DNA of 64,000 bases. It comes from Orbilia blumenaviensis. Lineage: Eukaryota; Ascomycota; Orbiliomycetes; Orbiliales; Orbiliaceae. Position numbers and translations under genes: made by a program. The stretch is from the NCBI GenBank assembly GCA_036872755.1, contig JAVHNS010000008.1:2046001-2110000 (forward strand), read 5' to 3'. Numbering within the stretch: position 1 is the first letter of the stretch; each line of letters starts with the position of its first letter. Positions 22,531 through 34,472 of this stretch are shown here, in pieces. The notes under the pieces were generated by a model, which saw nothing but the letters and a program-made list of their open reading frames with translations, made no database searches and was not told the origin of the DNA.

Positions 22531-23255
22531 AAATCGATTCATTCATCCTGTGTATAAAGATTTTGTCTCAAGATTGGAGCGCATTGCGTCAATCGGATTG
22601 TATATATACATGTACATAAAAAATAGCTATAGCTGACCACGATACCCTCGATATGCATCAATTTATAATTATGGAACACTGTCCGCTCCGGAGTTTAAAT
22701 TTTAACCGTTGGGGGTATTCGAATAAGATTCCTGAACCCGATTGAATGCGTTGTTGGTCGCAGCCGACATCTCAAATTGTATATAAAAAATTCTTCGTAC
22801 TGGAGGCCCGAGTTTCAATATGAACTCTTCTACGAGCTGGGGTAGACTGCCATTTCCTTTTTTTTTTTTATCACTCTCAACCTCTAACTTTCGGTTCAAG
22901 AAGGGGAATATGGTGGACTCCGGTTACAAAATAACCTTTGTGATATAGGTCCCCTGTGCCATTTTTAGATTTTAATTCCCCAGATCGATCTGGCTAGATC
23001 TTTCGATCAACCTCTCCATTGTTCCTTCTAGTAACCACCCGAGGAACGCAACAGCTGTTCCTCCCATTCACATTGGCTCCATGCGCCCACCGCACACGAG
23101 CCGTCTACACCACTTTGCTTCGACAGAGACTTTCAGTCAACGATAGCATCGGGCTAGCTACCTTTAAGCCCGCACCGAAAGGGTCCTTCAACTCGCTTAC
23201 CCATCCTACCCTACATATACGAAATCGTCTGTTTTCGACATCCAACAGCTTCAAG
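22531..23255. other. PPR 3' flank and tRNase Z leader
   Basis: The last 237 bp (23019-23255) is open in frame with the downstream tRNase Z and reads like a mitochondrial presequence, but it has no ATG; see findings. The rest shows nothing recognisable. Confidence 0.6.
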
Positions 23256-26200
23256 ATGAAGTCATACGTCGAGCTCGTCACCGTGCCTTCGAAGGACAAC
23301 CCCAGCACGTTGTTAATGCTTCACTTCGATGAGAGGCGCTATGTACTTGGCCAAATTGCCGAAGGCACTCAACGGATGCTGGGCCAGAATACAGTAAAAA
23401 TGAACCGAATCAGCGAGATATTTCTTTCAGGAAAGACTGAGTGGTCCAACACCGGTGGGCTCACCGGATTATTATTAACGATGGGAGATGCCAAAATTAT
23501 AAGAGAACTGGAGCGACAGCAGACTATGGAGAAAAAGCAGGCAAGGTACACAATCTTGAACCCCGATGGTTCAACGAACAATGCATACGCTCCGCCCCCA
23601 GAACCCAAAGGCCTTACGATTCATGGCGGGAAAAATATCTTGAATACCATGGCTACTACAAGGAATTTTGTCTTTAGAGAAAACAGTGGTGTTCATTTCC
23701 ATCAATATGATTTCGTCAAAGGAAATGTCATATTCAAAGACGAGTTCATCACTGTGAGGCCGCTCAGGGCCTTTCCAAGGCAAGGGGGAGGTACGACAAG
23801 AACAACAGAAGAAAACCGGCTCCAAGAAACAGAAGACATCGACCTGGGTAGCCACGAACAGTTAGCACGTATTGTTGATGCTATGTGGAACGGTCAACCA
23901 GGGTCCCTACAAGTTGGGAAAGACGATGAGGACTATGTCATATCGTTGATGACAAGACTCAAGGAGGATGAGGAGAGAGTTCAAAATGAAAAGGCGGGAT
24001 CCAGCTCATCCAACAATAAGAATCATAATATTGACCCCGAAGGCGAATCACCACCCAAGAGGCTAAAACTGGACTCCGAGCAGGCAAAGGGCAATGAAGA
24101 GCCCTCTTGGGATAGTGTTTTAGAAGTCGCAGAGCCAGTCAAACCAGTGCCAGAATTCCCGATTTCGCGGCCCTTACGACGTCCCTGGCCAGCTACATAC
24201 ACTAGATCGCTACCAGGAACCATCCCAGGTGCCTCCTCGATATCTTATATGGTCAGCATCGCCCAAGTTCGAGGCAGGTTCCGACCGGATGTTGCGAAGA
24301 AGCTCGGTGTGACGCCTGGACCCGACTTCAGGATCCTGGCCGAGGGTGGGTCAGTCACATTGGCGAACGGGACGACGATTGATAGTAGCCAATGCTTGGA
24401 TCCCCCGCGCCCGGTCAACGGTGTCGCCTTTTTAGATATCCCAGATGAAAGTTACTTGGAACCAACTCTTGAGCAAATTGATGCGTGGAAAAAGGAGAGG
24501 CAGGATAGTAAGGAAAACAGTGTCGTTTCCCTGTGGGTATGGGCCGTTGGCCCAAACATAGAGCAGAATCAGAGGCTGTTGGGTTATATTGATGGGCTAG
24601 ATGGTCAAGTAAGTACAAAAATGCACCCCCGTCCATTAAAACCCCATAATCTAACATCCATAGCACATGATAAACTCGCCTACCTCCCCATTCCATGACA
24701 TGTCATTGAAAGATTCAGCAGCACAAGCGACACGGTTGAATCTTCTTGATAATGAAAACTTCCCACTCCCCTGCCCTGGTTACTCCCACCCCTCTGCTGT
24801 ATTTGAGCCAGAACCATCAGATGAGGACCGAGTGCTCAGGGCTAGAGATTCTCTAATGATTGATATACACCCAACTCGAGGAATCCAACCAGCTAAGCTT
24901 CGCCCGAGATTTGATTATCGGCTGGTCCAGGAAGACGTTAAAACGAAATTCGGAGATGGGAGGTATTGGAGAGCTGCGCAGGCTGCTCACGAGAAAATCG
25001 CAACAGAAGCAGCCCAGCGAAATCCCATACCTTCAGCAGCGGACGAAGTTGAGCTTGTCACTCTTGGGACCGGAAGTTCCATGCCGAGCAAATACCGAAA
25101 CGTTTCAGCTACGGCGGTCACGGTTCCGGGATTTGGGAACCTTCTTCTCGATTGTGGTGAGAGTACTCTCAACCAACTCCGCAGGTCATACGGGAGTCCG
25201 GGAGTAGCCGATTTCCTAAAAGGCTTGAGGATCCTATACATAAGCCACTTGCACGCAGATCACCACCTTGGTACCATAGCGGTATTAAAAGCCTGGTTCG
25301 TTCGAGCAGTGGACTCCGGCGAGGATGCATCCAAGCTCTATCTTATCGCTCCGGCCAAGTTCCTAAATTTTCTTGAAGAATACACCCAAATCGAGGACTA
25401 TGGGTTAAGACACATTACCTTCATATCTTGTGACTCCCTCCTTATCTCCTCGCAGCAACACCCCGATAACAAGCAGCGGGAAGATTCTCAGCGGATAGAA
25501 GAGATGTTATCTACTCTCCCGCTTGAGAAAATTGAAACTTCCCGCGCTGTCCATTGCCGAGGCTCGTTCACTGTCGCGTTTACATTCAAGGAGCCAGTTG
25601 GGTTCAAATTAGCCTACTCTGGAGATACTAGGCCCACAAAAGGATTTGTCGAAATCGGAAAGGACTGTACGGTTCTTCTTCACGAGGCGACTTTTGACGA
25701 CGAGCTGAAGGATGAAGCACTGGCAAAGAGACACTGTACCACTTCCGAGGCTATACAAGCAGGAAAGGATATGGGTGCAAAAAATCTATTGCTTACCCAT
25801 TTCAGCCAGCGGTATCCAAAGCTACCCAACATCCGCCGACAATCTCCTAACGGCGATGATCCGCTTTGCGATCCGTTCATGGAAGCCCCAGAAACGAAGG
25901 AATCAACCTACATCGCCCGGCCTAGGGATATCAAGGTCTCTGAAAAATGGCATGACGGCCCCGTAGTCTCGAAGCCAGATGATGAAAATTCGATGCACAT
26001 CGGGTTTGCATTTGACATGATGCGTGTGAAAGTTAAGGATTTCTGGAAGCTAGAGAACTTTATCCCAGCTCTAGAAGAGCTCTTCAAGCAAGAAGAGAAG
26101 TTGGAGGACGAGATCCCAGAAGCAGACGAGAACCCTTCGAAGGGTCAATCCCAGGGGAAAAATAAGAAGGGGAAGAAAGATGGGAACACTCCCCCACAAC

Positions 26201-26274
26201 CGTCTAGCAAACGTCAGCAGGAAAAGTTAGCAAAGAAGAAACAGAGGCGAGGTTCTCCACAAAACGGTAGTTAG
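23256..26274 (+). CDS. TRZ1: tRNase Z, long form (tRNA 3' processing endonuclease)
   Basis: Two exons, 23256-24608 and 24664-26274, joined GQ|HMINSP; 987 aa from the first in-frame ATG. The long form (ELAC2/Trz1) is two fused metallo-beta-lactamase domains and cuts the 3' trailer from pre-tRNAs in nucleus and mitochondria. The N-terminal half has lost the metal ligands, as in the family, and keeps the exosite-type region (TGGLTGLLLTM). The C-terminal half has the full catalytic set: LGTGSSMPSKYRNVS, the HxHxDH motif HLHADHHLG (His646 to His651), YSGDTRP, HEATFDDE and LLTHFSQRYP. The C-terminus is Lys-rich (KNKKGKKDG), as often seen. The first ATG gives MKSYVELVTVPS; the frame stays open upstream and encodes a presequence-like extension. 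Confidence 0.97.
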
Positions 26275-26647
26275 GATCCACTCAATGGAAAGTATGTCTA
26301 GATGGAATCTATGGACAGGCTAACGTGGGTTATGGAAAGATCTACGAACACTAACTTTCAACCCGGGTCTTACTAGCGGTCAACTAGCTACAGACTTTGT
26401 ATTATAGATTAAAACATAAATGCGTTGTACATATAGTTAATTCAATCTAATAGAGTCTGGACACCTTAAGTCAAGGTTTATAGATATAATCTATAAAAAC
26501 AATTTGTCGGGAACACTACCTAGCCAAGCTGAGTTGCTTGTTGCATATTTCATCCCAGAAAGTACCCATGCCTTTAGTTGTTTCACACGCGTCTTAAGTT
26601 AGCATTCGGTGCTCGTCAAGCTCTACAAACATGCTGTAAGCAATAAC
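26275..26647. other. Tandem-gene spacer
   Basis: 373 bp, AT-rich, between the tRNase Z stop and the WRAP73-type start on the same strand. No further feature is seen. Confidence 0.6.
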
Positions 26648-28479
26648 ATGGAGGAAGAAGTATCACCAGTTTTCAAATGTATGTAAGTTAGTAAAGCAAG
26701 GTTTATAGGATTAGGATATATTACTAAGTCATCGTTTTTTGAGAAACATTAGCATCTTTCGTACAAGGGGCGTTTCCCTCCCCAGATGGCTCCTTAGTCG
26801 CATCGATTCAAGGGTCTCGCCTCGTACTCCAGGATGCATCTACAGGGGAGGTAAAACGGACGACACAGCTCTCCAGTGAGCTTTCGACGACAATCAATTT
26901 TTTGAAATGGTCGCCACCGACGGTGCCGCCCCCATCTACTTCCGAAGGGGGTGAAGAGAATAACGACATTCAAACATCAAATCTACCCTCAAGAATACTA
27001 GTGGCCGACGACCAGGTTATCGAAATCTTTGACGCGCACAATGAAGACTGGAAAGCAATTTTGAACCCAGGGTTTGGAGGGGTCAAATCTGTCGACTTTG
27101 GTAGTAGTTTGGATGAGGTGCTGGTTCTCTCAGAATTTGGGGTGGGTCAATTACATACTTGGATGCTTAGGGACTGGTTCGATTGCTAACAGGTATCCAG
27201 TTGAAACTGACAATATGGTCGCTCAAGACCAATTTCCATGTCGATTTACAGCATCCCAAAGTCGGAGCTCAAGGTGATTGAATGCGCCTATGATTTTTGA
27301 TCTTGTTTTACAGATGCTGACCCAGTCTATTATCACGAAAAAGGATTCGGATACCGCCCTCAGACTAATCATTTCGCTCTGCTGAACCGTCCTGTAGCTC
27401 ATGACATGCTAAACTTATACTCTCCGGGGTCATATACACCAATAAAGTCTGTCGAGTTGTCAACGGTCGATGCCCAAGCTCTAAAGTGGTCCCCAGACGG
27501 GCGTTGGATAGCAATCTTAGAATCAGCTAGCGCGGGTTACAGAGTCCTGCTTTATACTGCCAATGGGCATATGTTCCGGATACACGAGCAACCTTGCGTC
27601 GGGCTTGGATTAAGAACGGTGGAGTGGAGCAGTAGCGGGGATTTCCTGGTGCTTGGTGGCTATGATGGAAGTGTGATCTTCCTGAATAACTTCTTGTTCA
27701 ATAAAGTAGGTCTACTCCTGGTTTATGGCAGCGCGTGAAAACGCTCAAAATCTACAGAACATACACTAACGGGCTAGGTGGTCGAAATGAGGCACACTAT
27801 TGAAGTTAAGACTATGGCTACGGATGTTTGGTCCGAAGAACTCACAGGCCTTGGAGAACGCCACTGTAAGTTTTAATGACCCAAATTTCGGCGTGGTATA
27901 TGACTAAACAGGGCGGTAGATACCCTCATAACGCCTCCAGTGCATATTCCGACAGTGGGATCACCAGCATCGGATCCGAAACCAAAGATTGGGGTTTCAG
28001 TCATTTCGTTCTGCGCAGATGAAACACTCGTGGCAACCAAAGATGAGAGAATGCCAGCCTCGGTATGGATATGGTCTTTGGAAAGTCTAACACCGCTGGC
28101 TATCCTTGTACAGCTGTCACAGGTCAAAGCGATCCAGTGGCACCCGAGTAGAGGAGATCTTCTGGCGGTGGTATGCGGAGCCGACTTTAACGATGTCAAC
28201 ACTACAAATATGCCATCGGTGTATCTCTGGAGTCGAGATTGGGATTACCCCAGAACTGTAGCGGTCCCGAGAGATATTCTGGCGGCGAATTTATGGCTAA
28301 GATGGGTTGATCAGAGGGCAATTGGGACGGATGGCACTACGGAAGGTGTGCTAGAGGGCACAGATCTAGAGGAAGGACCTACGGAGGAATTGGACGACAA
28401 GAAGGTTGCAATAAACCCCATACGTTTCATTGTTGGGGATAAGGAACGTTACAATATTATGACGTTGGCGGGGTTATAA
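26648..28479 (+). CDS. WRAP73: WD-repeat protein of the WRAP73/WDR8 family
   Basis: Six exons: 26648-26678, 26753-27141, 27201-27273, 27314-27705, 27778-27865 and 27920-28479; 510 aa. WRAP73/WDR8 proteins act at spindle pole bodies and centrosomes; in Aspergillus nidulans the homologue partners TINA. The start MEEEVSPVFKSS joins by T|CA to FPSPDGSLVASI, the first blade. Later blades include LKLTIWSLKTNF, ALKWSPDGRWIAILE, TVEWSSSGDFLVLGGYDGSV and the family signature PKPKIGVSVISFCADETLVAT followed by PASVWIWSLESL and VKAIQWHPSRGDLL. The last intron could use either of two nearby acceptors; only the one before 27920 keeps frame. The gene ends 95 bp from the end of SEC65, tail to tail. Confidence 0.87.
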
Positions 28480-28574
28480 TCAGCTGGTGGCCCTTTGGAA
28501 ATGGACTTTCAAATAGCCATTTGATACACAATGTACCCTTAAAAGTAAACGTTATAGACAATGATATACACAGG

Positions 28575-29387
28575 CTACTTCTTCTTCTTTTTATCCTTCT
28601 TCTCCTTCGGCGGCGGGGTCCCACTTCTGTCACCGCTTGCTCCAGCCATCTCGCCCATCATCTCTTTGAAGATGTTATCACTGACGCCGCCGCCGGATAG
28701 TGCTGGGGAGTGTAATGGTACTATCGAGTTGATCTTCCATCCCTTGGGCACAGCTGGAGGTGGTGGTGGTTTGTCGGTGTGTGGCATTCCATGAAATCGT
28801 AATAATAGCGGAGCCTCAGGCGTAGTCGGATGATCTTGCAAATATTTGGCTACCAAGTCGAACATTTGTCTCTTTGTTTTGACGGTGCGGTGCACCGGCT
28901 CCCCATCCTCCTTCAACAGTACCCGTACCCTGCCAGGATTCGCCCAGTCCTTCGGGTGTGATTTTGTAGGCTCAAATATCGTCTGAAATCCCTGCGAGTT
29001 CAAGGCGCCCACAATGTCCCGCGCCAGGGGATTTGGGACAGCGTTCTTCTTGCCCACGCGACGGCCCTCTGCTTTAGATTTCGATACATCGAAATAGATT
29101 GGATAGACGCTTTGGTATTTTCGGAATTTGCCCTCCATATCAGACTGATTTATGTACTTTGTTTGATTGAATCCGGATGATAGCCCTAGTTCAGGTGGGC
29201 CTGGTGGTGGTGGTTGGCGGGGTAGGGAACGACCTGGAGCATCTGCGAATGAAGTTGTGGAGGGGATGTCGGCGGGGCGGATTATGGGAGCTCGAGGATC
29301 GTAGTCAGCTGGATCAAAGTCCATGTTATCGATATCGATATCATCCTCGTCGGCAACCTCTTCGATCCGGGGGCGGTTTGAGGACAT
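28575..29387 (-). CDS. SEC65: Signal recognition particle subunit SRP19/Sec65
   Basis: Intronless, 270 aa. SRP19/Sec65 binds the SRP RNA helix tips and prepares it for Srp54 in co-translational targeting to the ER. The SRP19 domain lies at about residues 90-200: YQSVYPIYFDVSKSKAEGRR, then VGKKNAVPNPLARDIVGAL and the strand around GRVRVLLKEDG. An acidic N-terminal extension and a Pro-rich linker precede it, and a Lys-rich tail (KEKKDKKKKK) ends it, as in fungal Sec65. Its size matches yeast Sec65 (273 aa). It faces WRAP73 tail to tail and is divergent from the BTB gene 625 bp away. Confidence 0.95.
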   Translation of the reverse strand: MSSNRPRIEEVADEDDIDIDNMDFDPADYDPRAPIIRPADIPSTTSFADAPGRSLPRQPPPPGPPELGLSSGFNQTKYINQSDMEGKFRKYQSVYPIYFDVSKSKAEGRRVGKKNAVPNPLARDIVGALNSQGFQTIFEPTKSHPKDWANPGRVRVLLKEDGEPVHRTVKTKRQMFDLVAKYLQDHPTTPEAPLLLRFHGMPHTDKPPPPPAVPKGWKINSIVPLHSPALSGGGVSDNIFKEMMGEMAGASGDRSGTPPPKEKKDKKKKK

Positions 29388-30012
29388 TGTGGTAGGTTGG
29401 CCTGGTGTTTGGGACCGAGACTGTAACTCAGTAGCTAGGAGATTGGTAGTTGTGTGTTGCTATGCGCACACTGAAGCTCTAAAAATCCAGAGTGGTGACA
29501 TGCCAGAGACCTCGTTGGAATGCCAAGTGGGTCCCCCATACTGCAAGCCTTGGCGGTCGCACCAAGCCGAATAGTAATCAACAATAACGACAGTATCGAA
29601 TCGACCATATCAGTCAACCATCCTTCCTTCCACAAAACTCATCCTTCCCCTCTGATAAAGTACCTCTTACGACTTTTGGTGCACTGGAAAAAAAATTCTA
29701 TCACGGGCAATTATGCTATAGCAGCCTGCACTGCCTTACGTAGCCGGTTCTACACCCTTTGAACTATAAATCCGCCGCTGCCAGTGCTTCAGATCCCGGT
29801 TCTGTCATTGCTTACTCATATTGGTTGTGGGTCCTGGGTCTGCTTTCCAAGCTGACCAAGTCGCGACACCAAACAACAGTCCTTAGACGCCTATATATAT
29901 TCGTCTCGTCCAGGCCCTCAATCAAGAGAAAATTCAGCTTTACACCATATATGCTGCGACACCAAAAAGCATAAACTTTCCGTAACATACAACATATACA
30001 TATATATCCAAA
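29388..30012. other. Divergent SEC65 / BTB-gene promoter
   Basis: 625 bp between the two start codons. No coding signal is seen; the end next to the BTB gene is a short AT-rich stretch (acatacaacatatacatatata) directly before the ATG. Confidence 0.5.
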
Positions 30013-31968
30013 ATGTCGTTCAACGGCGGTTCTTCCGACCAGAGCTCGCCTCACACATCTGGCTTCGGCCTCACACCAAGTTATTCCGCATTGACACCAG
30101 GCCAGTTCGGCTTTGAGTCGTTAAACGACAATCTGATGAACGCATCTTCAAACGAGCCAGAAGGCGTTGTAAATGAGTTCCAGTTCAACACGATACCTTT
30201 CGAAGACGACAACAAGGCAGACATATCCAAATTAGAGCTCAAGCAGGGCACCTCTCAACAAATCAGTAACATCCCAAGGAGTGGGACCGGGCCTGGGCCT
30301 GGGCCTGGATCTGGATCTGGATCTGTACCCGGGTTGGGGCCGAGGCATCCCGGCGATTTGTCTCTCCACGGCAGTATGGACCAGTGCATCACAATTCTAC
30401 CGTTGGGTGGGCTAATGACAGGATTGGTTTCTTAGTGAACAAGATACCTCACATACTACCCCATGACAAAGTCTTCAATATCCAAGTTGGGTGTCAGATG
30501 TTTTCTCTGAGGTAGGTAGATTTATACTTCTCGCCGTCCGTGCGAATTGCGCCTAAATTACATATTTATTAAAATAGAAAAACTGGTTCATAGTGGAGCT
30601 TCTATATCATCAGATGGCAAGTTCCATCTTCCTCGATAACGACAACTTTTACAGTCTTTGCTAACCAATCGCACTAGCTCCTTCATATTTCTCTTCGTAT
30701 TTTGGCAAGCAGTTGCAGGAAGCACGAGGACAAAACGAACCCATCAGAGCCTTGCATATTGACAGAGATCCTGAAATATTCAGAGATATCGTTAGACACC
30801 TCCAAGGCTATTATGTTCCGATTCGCAGCCCGGAGCATTTCGCGTATCTCTTCGCTGATGCGCAGCTATTTCAACGTACGCTCTCCCACCCACCAAAAGT
30901 CACTGGGTTGTTGCTAATATTATGCAACTACCCGTAGTCCCCAAGCTTATATCTCGCTTGTTCGAGTCTGAGATCTTCATGGCGATCGGATCCCGATCCT
31001 TCCAAATTCCACGGGATCTCTTCTCGGCTCCTGGAGACTCGCCAAACTATTTTACCTTGGGGTTCGCCGTATTTTTTTCATCCCCAGATGAAGTATTTCC
31101 TGGTTTGAAGCGGGAAGGACTACTCCGTCCACCTTCCATAACGCCGCCAGAGGTTCCTAATAGATCTGGGGATGTGTTTTCAGAACTGCTGCATCTTCTC
31201 AGGGGATATCCCGTGGAGATCCGAAATGATACACATAGGGCTGCCTTGTTGCGGGACTGCAGGTATTATCATCTTCGGGGGCTTGAGCAGAAGTTGATTG
31301 CTCATACCGTATCTTACAATTCTACTCGCGAGAGGGAAGAGATCACAATCAGGATTGAGGACATCAAACCATCAGGGCTAAACTTTGCACTGGATAGCTC
31401 TGAAAAAATGCTCGGATTTGTGACATATGCGCGCCCGTTTAATGATGACACGGGCCGAGAATTAATACTCGAAATTGGCAATGAGCACGTCATTGTGAGC
31501 TCGGTGACCATGTCTGCCACATTTAGGGAAGATACGAAGAAAAGAGTTGCTGCAATCGCCAAACTGATATTTGGCAAGATTTCATCTGCCTCGACTGCGG
31601 CTACGAGACGGGCTATCCCCGCGCTTTTGGGCCAGCTATACACACCAGCAACCGATCCCACTATGCGGGTCATAGTGGACGAAGATACCGATGTCTTACT
31701 TGATGGGAGAGCGTGGGGTTGCCCCCCATCTGAGAATGCACACCTTGAATTTGAGAACCCAATGCAAGGCCCGAGACCATTGAAGAGGCGAAGAATGAGC
31801 CTTGACACCGCAGGGACCGCAGATATATGGACTGTAAAGAGAGGTCTTTGGAAACTGCAGATATTGGAATTCCCTGACAACAAAGTGGAACTGATGCTGA
31901 AAGCTATCAAGCTTGATGCTATATCTGGTGAAACGGGAAGAAATCTGACGAGGAGTTTCTTGCCGTGA
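30013..31968 (+). CDS. BTB/T1 (KCTD-like) domain protein, fungal type
   Basis: Five exons: 30013-30373, 30436-30511, 30594-30616, 30678-30875 and 30938-31968; 562 aa, all joins in frame. The first 120 residues are low-complexity and include a Pro-Gly / Ser-Gly dipeptide run encoded by a 6-bp repeat. A BTB fold of the T1 type follows (KVFNIQVGCQMFSLRS; YFSSYFGKQLQE; ALHIDRDPEIFRDIVRHLQGYYVP; FADAQLFQR). A second such unit comes next (IFMAIGSRSFQIPRDLFSA; VFSELLHLLRGYPVEI; RALLRDCRYYHLRGLEQ pattern). The remaining half is family-specific. KCTD-like proteins often link substrates to Cul3 ligases or form oligomers; no function is proven for this fungal branch. The third intron starts with GC (30617) and ends AG, with a good branch point (TTGCTAACC). 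Confidence 0.86.
30288..30325 (+). repeat. In-frame 6-bp repeat coding Pro-Gly / Ser-Gly
   Basis: Three gggcct units followed by three ggatct units inside the first exon of the BTB gene. The unit length keeps frame, so copy-number change would lengthen or shorten the linker only. Confidence 0.85.
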
Positions 31969-34472
31969 TCCGGCTAGTGTGCGAAGGTAGTCAAGGCATC
32001 ATTGATGCAGCTATCATGCAAGAACGCGAAAGGCCAATGCACGGTAGGACTTGTGGATCACAATGCATCTTAAAATCCAAGCTCGGAGCCCGAGAAGCGA
32101 TATTGACTTACGGCCAGGTTCCCACCTTAAATTTGCGGGTATTCAATGCTCGTTTAAGAAAAAAATTTTTCTGGAAGGGTCGCGGGTACTAACCGAAGGC
32201 GGCTGTCCGCTACGTAATTTTGAGGGGTGACGGGATACCAAGTATACTTCGGATGGGGTATTTGCGGTCTGGATCGGTATCACGGACATCCGTCGAAGCT
32301 ATAGCCAAATGCCATTTTTCGCAAATCTGACCCGACTTTCTGGATATATTTTGCTGAAATTTAATGATTTTATCTTCCCCCACTATTACTATTTCGTCAA
32401 CATATTTGAAACAGCTTTATGGAATTCTTTTACCATCTTCAATTTACACTTGCCAGAATTTTAAGCCTAAACTTCCGTCGCGAGAGATCACAAGTATCCC
32501 AGCTGAAATCACGAAATTTTTTCTCTCTCCAAGATACCCCATATGGTACCTGCATCACGATTGAGGGAATTAAATACACCCCAGACAAGCGTCTGCATTA
32601 AACCTCTCCACTTGTCAGCTGCTCCTACATGACACTAATGATGAGGAACTTTCACAATGATCCCCAGCGGTTTTAGCAGGGTCTTTGATTATCAAGATAA
32701 TCTGTTGAAGCCCACGCTAGCTGGGGTACCAATGCAACGAAACTCCACAGAACCCATCTAATGTATATGATTTCGGACTGATTTATATTTGGCCTTTAAT
32801 ATCTTCGCCATTTTCGACGGCCCGCCGCATCAAAGAGCTCAATCGATTACGTTTCGTAGACATGGAGCTCCAGCTTGGCTTAAATATCGAGGGCATCTCC
32901 GATGGCGCAACTGGCATCTAGCTATGCCGACTTACTTATTACCCTCGACCCGACTAAGTCGTCTACACACAGTCCGTATGGCATAGGGTTCCCGTGTTCG
33001 GCAAGTGGAAGCGCAATTAAATTTTGATGGCCGATGGAAACTTTTTTTTCCCATTCCCCCCTCAATTGCTCAACGTGCGGCCCGTATTTCGAACTTCCTG
33101 AGACGTGGGCCGGGCTGGTGTATCGGATACTCTGGCCCCATGCTATCAAAACACCCCCAAAAAAAAAAGAAAGAAAGAAAGAAAGTTGTGAAATCTAAGT
33201 GACAGTGATAATGACCTTCTGTGCGCAGGAAATTGCAATTGTGCTGTTTGCTTGATGCATCTGAACCCAATGGTAAATACACGAGCCCCAGTGCACTCTG
33301 ACATGTATATTACATGTTCGGACCTCCAGTGAACGTTAAAAACACCAATTGAGTCCAGGTGACTTAGGAACTTCAACTACTCTACGTGGCATAGGTGTCT
33401 ACGCAACCTTTTAGCTATCCCTATTACTCAATCGCCACGAAATAACTAGTAGCCTCGATCCTGAGGCCGGCACCGAGGGCGTTCGACCGTGTGCTCATGT
33501 ACCTCTACGTGCCGGTCGACTTTTGGCTTTCTCCAACATCACAACAGGGAAGCTAACCCCCGCTGGCTCCACCCTCATCGATGCTGCATTGCATTTGGAC
33601 GACAAGGGGACCAGAAACAAGCCAATAGGACCAGCCAATGTCCTATTCTTACTTTTTCCGCAAAGGAATGCTGATAGCTTTGCTGACCTCCTGCGAGAGC
33701 AAAATGTAAAGCACCGAAGCCTGCGCTTGCAACCTGAAGCTGGGTACCGGCCTGCATCCCTTACCTCACACGAATACGGATAATTTGCCATATCCTCGAG
33801 TTCATGGCTTCGATATAAAACTTGTTCCCTCTCGCTCTTTCTTCTTTTGAATTTCCTATCGCACCAGCCCAAAAGTTAACCCCCAAAGACACTCATAGCC
33901 GAAAACCACCGTTTCGCCGATGCAATGCTAAACGGGACTATCATGACCTCCATTTCTTTTTCCCTTTCAGACTTTACGCGTCTATGATGCATATTCTCTA
34001 ACGGGCGCACTCCGTACAGTCTTTCGCTTTAAATCCTTTGTATCATTATCCTCTTCTCTCTCTCTCTCTCTTTTTTTTTTGCCTTATAGGCCTTCCTTTA
34101 GTTTATATCCTCTTGATCGCTCCTCTTTATGCTCGGTCCGTCTTTCTCATACGGCTGTCGTAATTGTTGTTCCAGCCCTGATCCATCCGACTTCAATTGT
34201 ATGGGATTACGTCCATAACTTAACCAACCAACACCAAACACCAATAATCATATATATCAGGAGGTGTAAAATAGCTTGTGCGAATTCCGAGCTTACCCTC
34301 CTTAACGCTTGAGCTGAAGGCATCTTACCCAGCTCTTGAATATACATACCCATAGCCCTGTCCCTAGACAAATAACACCTTCACATCCTCTCCATTCAAA
34401 ATCTATACAATAAAAAACTCATTATACCTTTCTCTCCAAAAAAAAAAACAAAAAAAAAAAAAAACACCAACC
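31969..34472. other. 2.5 kb intergenic region with long pyrimidine-rich leader
   Basis: No supported gene. A plus-strand frame at 33523-33783 is not recognisable. The right end (about 34020-34470) is pyrimidine-rich with a CT repeat (34052-34070) and an A-rich tract just before the next ATG, a typical layout of a strong fungal promoter and leader. An A/AAAG repeat lies at about 33160-33184. Confidence 0.5.
34438..34464 (+). promoter_or_regulatory. Oligo(A) leader just before the F-box-like gene
   Basis: A run of 11 A, one C, then 15 A, ending 8 bases before the ATG at 34473. If transcribed it gives an A-rich 5' leader next to the start codon. Confidence 0.5.

Noticed and set aside
33523..33783. 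86-aa plus-strand frame with TTGKLTPAGSTLIDAALHLD-like start
   Set aside because: Looks slightly protein-like but no family is recognised, and no upstream or downstream exon could be joined.
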